DNA from: Dromiciops gliroides
Lineage: Eukaryota; Chordata; Mammalia; Microbiotheria; Microbiotheriidae
Direction: 5' to 3'
Assembly: GCF_019393635.1 (NCBI RefSeq)
Contig: NC_057863.1
Span: 33,733,857-33,797,856 of the forward strand
Length of the DNA stretch: 64,000 nt
Position numbers and translations under genes: made by a program. The notes under the pieces were generated by a model. That model saw only the letters and a list, made by a program, of their open reading frames with translations. It was not told where the DNA came from and did not search any database. Of the stretch, positions 59,666-64,000 are shown one piece after another. The first letter of the stretch is position 1, and each line of letters begins with the position of its first letter.

Positions 59666-60241
59666 AGGACTAATGTATTGCCAGGAATTAACTGAGTCTT
59701 TAATTTGCAAAAGTTATAAATTTAAAATAATGATCATCTAACTGGTGATCCCTTCCCATTCCTTGCTGTGCTTTTACAACATTCTCCACAAAGATGTAGC
59801 CTTCATGGTATGTTTACATGACACCAAAGTACCCAGTGAATCCAGAAATTTAAATTAAACAATCTGTCATTTCAATGAGAAGATGGATCTACCCATAAGG
59901 AATTGACCTACCAATTCTATCAAAATGGCAGATATAATGGCCCAAGGAACAGACAGTATCTAAAGTTTTAATGTCATGCAGAATTAGGAAGAGGGATAGT
60001 GAGAACACCAGTGACTTCATTGAGATAGGGAACTCCCAGTGGAAAAACTCCCTTTACTAATGTAGGTTGGCATCTTCTCTGTAACTTACAGTCTTCAAGA
60101 GATGCCTAGAGCAGTGAAAAGTTAAGTGACTTGCTGAAGGTCAAATGTGTGTCAGAGGTGGGATATGACCACAGACCTTCTTGATTGTATGGTCAAGTCC
60201 TGGTTCACTCATTCAGGGTAAGGGAAAAATAATTTTTGACC

Positions 60242-60266
60242 AATATACAATATATATATATATATT
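60242..60266. repeat. (TA)n microsatellite
   Basis: About 10 TA units. Confidence 0.88.
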
Positions 60267-60394
60267 GCAAAATGTAGGCATAAAAGTAGACTTGTGGCAT
60301 TTGAAAATGTACTCAGGTATAAACAGATTTGCTATAGTTGTCATACATTTTGTTGACTGTCAAAAGATAAAAATGGTAGGATACAACCATAGGA

Positions 60395-60540
60395 CCACAG
60401 ATTTAGAGCCAGAAGGGACCTAAAAGGTATCTAATCCAACTCCATCATAGTACAGATGAAGAAATTGAAGCCAAGTGACTTCCAACATCACATAGGTAGT
60501 AAGTAGCAAAGCAACATGGGATATGTATATTTTTTGACAC
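60395..60540 (+). repeat. MIR/Ther-type relic
   Basis: accacagatttagagccaga, agggacctaaaaggtatcta and gtacagatgaagaaattgaa. Confidence 0.55.
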
Positions 60541-61486
60541 CAATAGAGACTAGATGACAAAAATTTGAGTCAATAATTATTAGAATTTAATGGTTTATGT
60601 GTTCATTCAAATAAAAAAATCTTCCTCAATTTCATGAGATTTCTATCTTTATGGCATAAGTCACTTGTGAATTTCCACTAGATCAATTTCATCAGAAGCA
60701 TCCTAATTTTTGTGTTCATTCAAGAGCTTTGCAGGTCCCCACATGCAAACCTCAGCCACAGCCTCTGTTTCATCATTGAGTTGAATAAGGCATTTGAAAA
60801 TTCTTTCCAGTTTCATTGATTATTACAGCAGATAATTAAATACTCTGAAAACAAGAAAATATCTTAAATGCTCATAGTATCTCTTCTCCCAAGTGTAAGA
60901 ACAGCTCTCTTTAAAAATGACTCTGGGGAAATGATTCTCAAAATTCATCACTAACTGTAAGATCACAGTATGCTGGCTATGAAATGAAAAATGGCTCCAC
61001 AAAATGTTCATTATAAGGCATTTTAACCAAGGTAAATTTTTTTTTGTTTTCCATATATTCAGGACTACATGGAGATGATTGGTTTTAAATATCTTCTATA
61101 TTTATATTTATCACTAACATTCCTTTCCCTGAATATTCTTCATCATTATAAAAAAGCACACCAAATTTCATATTTAGCCACCCAAAACAAAGTAGCATTC
61201 TCCTTTCTCTGGTTCAGCACCAATGTGTGAATAGAAAATCACAGGGAGTGAACACAGCAGAAATGTTAGACAAGAGCCCTGATGAGTGGTTTCAATCAAG
61301 CCAAATTTTTCATACAACAAAAACCTTACCCTTTTTCCTAGTCTTTCCCCCATGAATCCCAGATGGCAAAAGGACAACTTTTCTGGGGTGGCTCCTTACC
61401 TATTTCCAGACCTATCTTTGAACATCTTACCAAGATCTACTGTATTATGGCTTTCATATCAGAATTGTGACTGTTCTGCTCATGAC

Positions 61487-61492
61487 TTTATT
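61487..61492 (-). terminator. GHSR: AATAAA next to the GHSR stop codon
   Basis: On the - strand the stop codon reads tga, then tcaa, then AATAAA, so the hexamer starts 5 nt after the stop. If used, the 3' UTR would be very short (about 20-30 nt). A longer UTR using a signal further left is equally possible. Confidence 0.45.
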
Positions 61493-61496
61493 TTGA

Positions 61497-61801
61497 TCAG
61501 GTATTGATACTCAATTCTGTCCATGCCCGAGAACTGTCATCTTTCAGAGTGGACAGCTTCCTCTGGGAGAACTGGCCAAGTCCCCAGAGCCTGAGGACAG
61601 CCACGCGGTATTTCTTGGACATGATGTTGTAAAGGATGGGGTTGATGGCTGCGCTAAGATAGAACAGGACAAAGGAGAACAGGTTGCAATACTGGCTAAT
61701 CACCGCAATCTCCAAAGAGCCGGGCTCGAAGGATTTGGAGAATAAGTAGCGTCCCACATGAAATGGCAGCCAACAGAGGACGAAAGCAAACACCACCATG
61801 G
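61497..61801 (-). CDS. GHSR: GHSR exon 2 (partial gene): ghrelin receptor TM6-TM7 and C-terminal tail
   Basis: GHSR is the rhodopsin-family, mainly Gq-coupled plasma-membrane receptor for acyl-ghrelin, acting in growth-hormone release and appetite. The exon encodes 101 residues (the first codon is split), equal to residues 266-366 by human numbering, so the full protein would again be 366. TM6 carries the C-W-L-P motif (W276, P278) plus F279 and R283; F309 and F312 lie in TM7, and N319-P-x-x-Y323 follows. These are known ligand and activation positions. The tail ends WTELSINT. The splice acceptor (ttttccttttag on the - strand) leaves phase 1, and the count fits the known gene with exon 1 ending after TM5. 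Human-like residues dominate TM6-TM7, while helix 8 differs (LWGLGQFSQ). Exon 1 is past the right edge. Confidence 0.95.
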
Positions 61802-61815
61802 CTAAAAGGAAAATC
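61802..61815 (-). promoter_or_regulatory. GHSR: 3' splice site of GHSR exon 2
   Basis: On the - strand a pyrimidine tract ends ttttccttttag, with AG at 61803-61802. The joined codon is G|CC (Ala266). Confidence 0.85.
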
Positions 61816-64000
61816 AGAAAAAAACTTAGTATGAGATCAAGCAATGTCTTCTTGAATCATGCTCTGCTAAAAATAAATAAATAAATAAAAAGGAGAAAGA
61901 GATTTCATTTCCTTTGAAAGCCTTTGTGGCAGGAGAGTGTGATTCATCTCAGACAAAGGGCCAAATGTTGTTTTTCCCCATTTACCTTTCCTGGGGTTTA
62001 ATGAGAGCTATTTCTAAATACACAACTAATCCAGCTATTTGGACCAAGGTGACCAATCATTTCAGTGGAGCAATAGTCTACCAGAGAGGCAGCCAGGTGT
62101 GGCCAATGGTATGATGAACTGAGAGTCATTTCATAGGACCATGGATTTAGAACTAGAAAGGTCCTCAAAGGTCATATTGTCCAACCCTTTCATTTTACAG
62201 CTGAAGAAACTGAGACCTGGGGACCCTCAAGAGAGTTGTCTATGGTCACACAGGCAGGATTAGACCCCGCTGACACTTAGGAGGTGTATGGCCACCAGTA
62301 AGTCACTTAAATCTGTTTTGTTATTGGTAAAATGAGTGTAATTATTACCTGAAGTACATAACTCACAGGGTTTTTCTGACATTCAAATGAGACACTTCCC
62401 AAACATTAAAGTACTATCTAGATTAAGATCTGGAGGGACCTTAAAAGTTATCTAGTCCATTCTCCTCATCTACATGGGAAGAAACTGAGGCTCAGATATG
62501 TTCAATGACTTGTCCAAAGTAACACAAGCAGTAAATGGATCAGAATTCAAACCTATATCCTCTCATTCCAAATACAGTGCTCTATCCATCATTCAAAATC
62601 CAATGGTCTTCCCACCAATGCATCAATATCAGGTATTATTATTTTATGATTAAGTTAACTGGATACATTTGGGCGAGATGACTAGGAAATCCATTTTTGA
62701 ACTTTCAGGTTTTGGTGCAGGTAGAAACAACTGATACTGTGTCAACTTCCTTCAAGACTCTTCTGCATGAAACCTTTGCCGATACCCCAATTGCTACTGC
62801 CATCCCTCCCAAACTATTTTGTTTTTAATGGTTTTTAAAAAATTTATTTGTATTCATGCTCTAAATGCTTATATGTCTACTTGTTTCCTCCATTAGAATG
62901 AAAGCACCTTGCAAGGAGGAATGATTTCATTCTTTGTAGTTCTATCTCCAGCACCTAAGAAGACACTTAATATCTGCTTGTTAGTTCATTGATAATTAAT
63001 ATGATATGATCAGTGTTAAAAGTGGGGGGCAATGATTAAGCAGAAAAACTATTTTAAGACCAAGTATCCTGGGGGGAAAATGTTATCAGCTTACTATAAA
63101 ATTTTTTTACATTGAGATGTCAACTTCTAGACAATAAAAAGATTTACCTAAACCCAGCAAAAACAACATGGAAAAATTCTGTAGAAAAGTAACTTTCAAA
63201 CCCTTGTTACCTGGGCTCCTTTGGTGAGGCAAATATTCCTGGATCACCTCATCTACCCATTTCTATTGACTAAGGGGTGGGGATGGAATGGGGGACAGAA
63301 GCTTCCTAGTATTGCTGGGAAAATGAGTTTACTTTTGATGAGACACCAATGAGACAATGGTTTTTAAATAATTAAATACAGTAATACACAATAGGCTATT
63401 AGGATTAGAAGGGATACCTAGAGAGGGAAAGTGATTTGCCCAGGTCGCATAGGTGATTGTTGAAGGCTTCAGACCCAGGTCTTCAGATCTACAGCATCTG
63501 ATTTCCACAGAAATGAAATGACCAATTCTAGAAACAATAACAACAAAACACCTTGCTATGCTATGAATGCAATCAAGTCAATCAATGGTCTATAGACCAC
63601 CTTTTGAGAATATCTGGCCTAGACAATGAAAACCTTGGGCATTCTTGATAATGAATTTCATCCTTTTGATATCCAGTCAACAAAAAATTCTTAAAATTAG
63701 AGGAACAAAGGACCTTACACCTGCCATTTCATTCATATGGTGAACTCTTAGATTAAAGAAACTCCCTCCATCAATGCAAAGTGTCACTTTCTCTGGAATT
63801 TAGATCTTTAAAAGTTGCCAAGAGCAGAGAGGCTGTGAATTGCCCAGGGACACAGCCCAATGTCTCTCTGAGGTGAGACTTAAACCCCAATGTTTGGGAC
63901 TCTAAAACTAGTTAACACTGGGCTTCATCTTGTCCAGAGATTCTTAGAATTATAAATACAAACCCCTCATTTGTTCTGCTCCAAATGATACTAAATATGC
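61802..64000 (-). other. GHSR: GHSR intron (partial)
   Basis: At least 2.2 kb of intron, with no TM1-5 coding sequence in any frame, so exon 1 lies beyond 64000. It contains MIR/Ther-type pieces near 62140-62280, 62410-62620 and 63395-63500. The truncated receptor form GHSR1b of other mammals arises by reading from exon 1 into this intron; the start of the intron is not in view. Confidence 0.8.

Larger units (their letters stand above)
22985..61480. other. FNDC3B-GHSR intergenic region
   Basis: About 38.5 kb between two convergent genes. I found no further gene: the longer open frames fall in SINEs, L1 pieces, LTR or simple repeats. Blocks with no recognised repeat include about 27780-28160, 31120-31900, 38000-38480, 50180-50520, 54860-55500 and 58480-59300. 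The remainder is listed as repeats, or is short MIR/Ther tails. Confidence 0.8.

Noticed and set aside
22985..61480. CRISPR array, operon, phage or other prokaryote-type system
   Set aside because: Composition, repeats and split genes are those of a mammalian nuclear genome; tandem arrays here are simple microsatellites without spacers.
61497..61844. GHSR frame starting at the ATG near 61844
   Set aside because: The first 14 codons are intron; exon 2 starts at the acceptor after 61802 and joins exon 1 in phase 1.

Overview
The window is mammalian nuclear DNA, almost certainly from a marsupial. It is AT-rich, has two large multi-exon vertebrate genes cut by the window edges, and carries about 30 copies of a tRNA-headed CORE-SINE found in marsupial genomes (head gggcagctaggtggcgcag). 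It also has RTE-tailed SINEs, MIR/Ther-type relics and L1/HAL1 pieces. An Australidelphian marsupial is my best guess, but I cannot fix the species by eye.

Only two coding segments are supported. (1) The last coding exon of FNDC3B lies on the + strand at 18740-19051, followed by a roughly 3.9 kb 3' UTR that ends near an AATAAA at 22954-22959. Positions 1-18739 are the end of the preceding intron. (2) Exon 2 of GHSR, the ghrelin / growth-hormone-secretagogue receptor, lies on the - strand at 61497-61801 and encodes TM6, TM7 and the C-terminal tail. Positions 61802-64000 are its single intron; exon 1 (TM1-5) is past the right edge. The two genes are tail to tail, about 38.5 kb apart, the order and orientation seen at human 3q26.31.

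Layout: 1-990 is intronic sequence with no repeat I recognise. 990-5000 holds old repeats and a HAL1-like L1 relative. 5291-9650 holds two related solo LTRs, one splitting a SINE. 9650-18739 is intron with SINE/MIR relics and a (GA)n tract. 18740-22985 is the FNDC3B terminal exon. 22985-61480 is intergenic and filled with nested SINEs, L1 3' ends, CR1/L3-like relics, hAT-like MITEs, a third LTR, a 7SL-derived fragment and several microsatellites. Many SINEs have target-site duplications of 12-17 bp that are still readable, so relative insertion order can be worked out.

The two genes do not work together in a pathway; they are only neighbours. FNDC3B is an ER-anchored fibronectin-III protein and GHSR is a Gq-coupled hormone receptor. 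I saw no operon, CRISPR, phage or other novel multi-gene system. The points of interest are repeat archaeology, possible conserved noncoding blocks, and the 3' end structures of the two genes.
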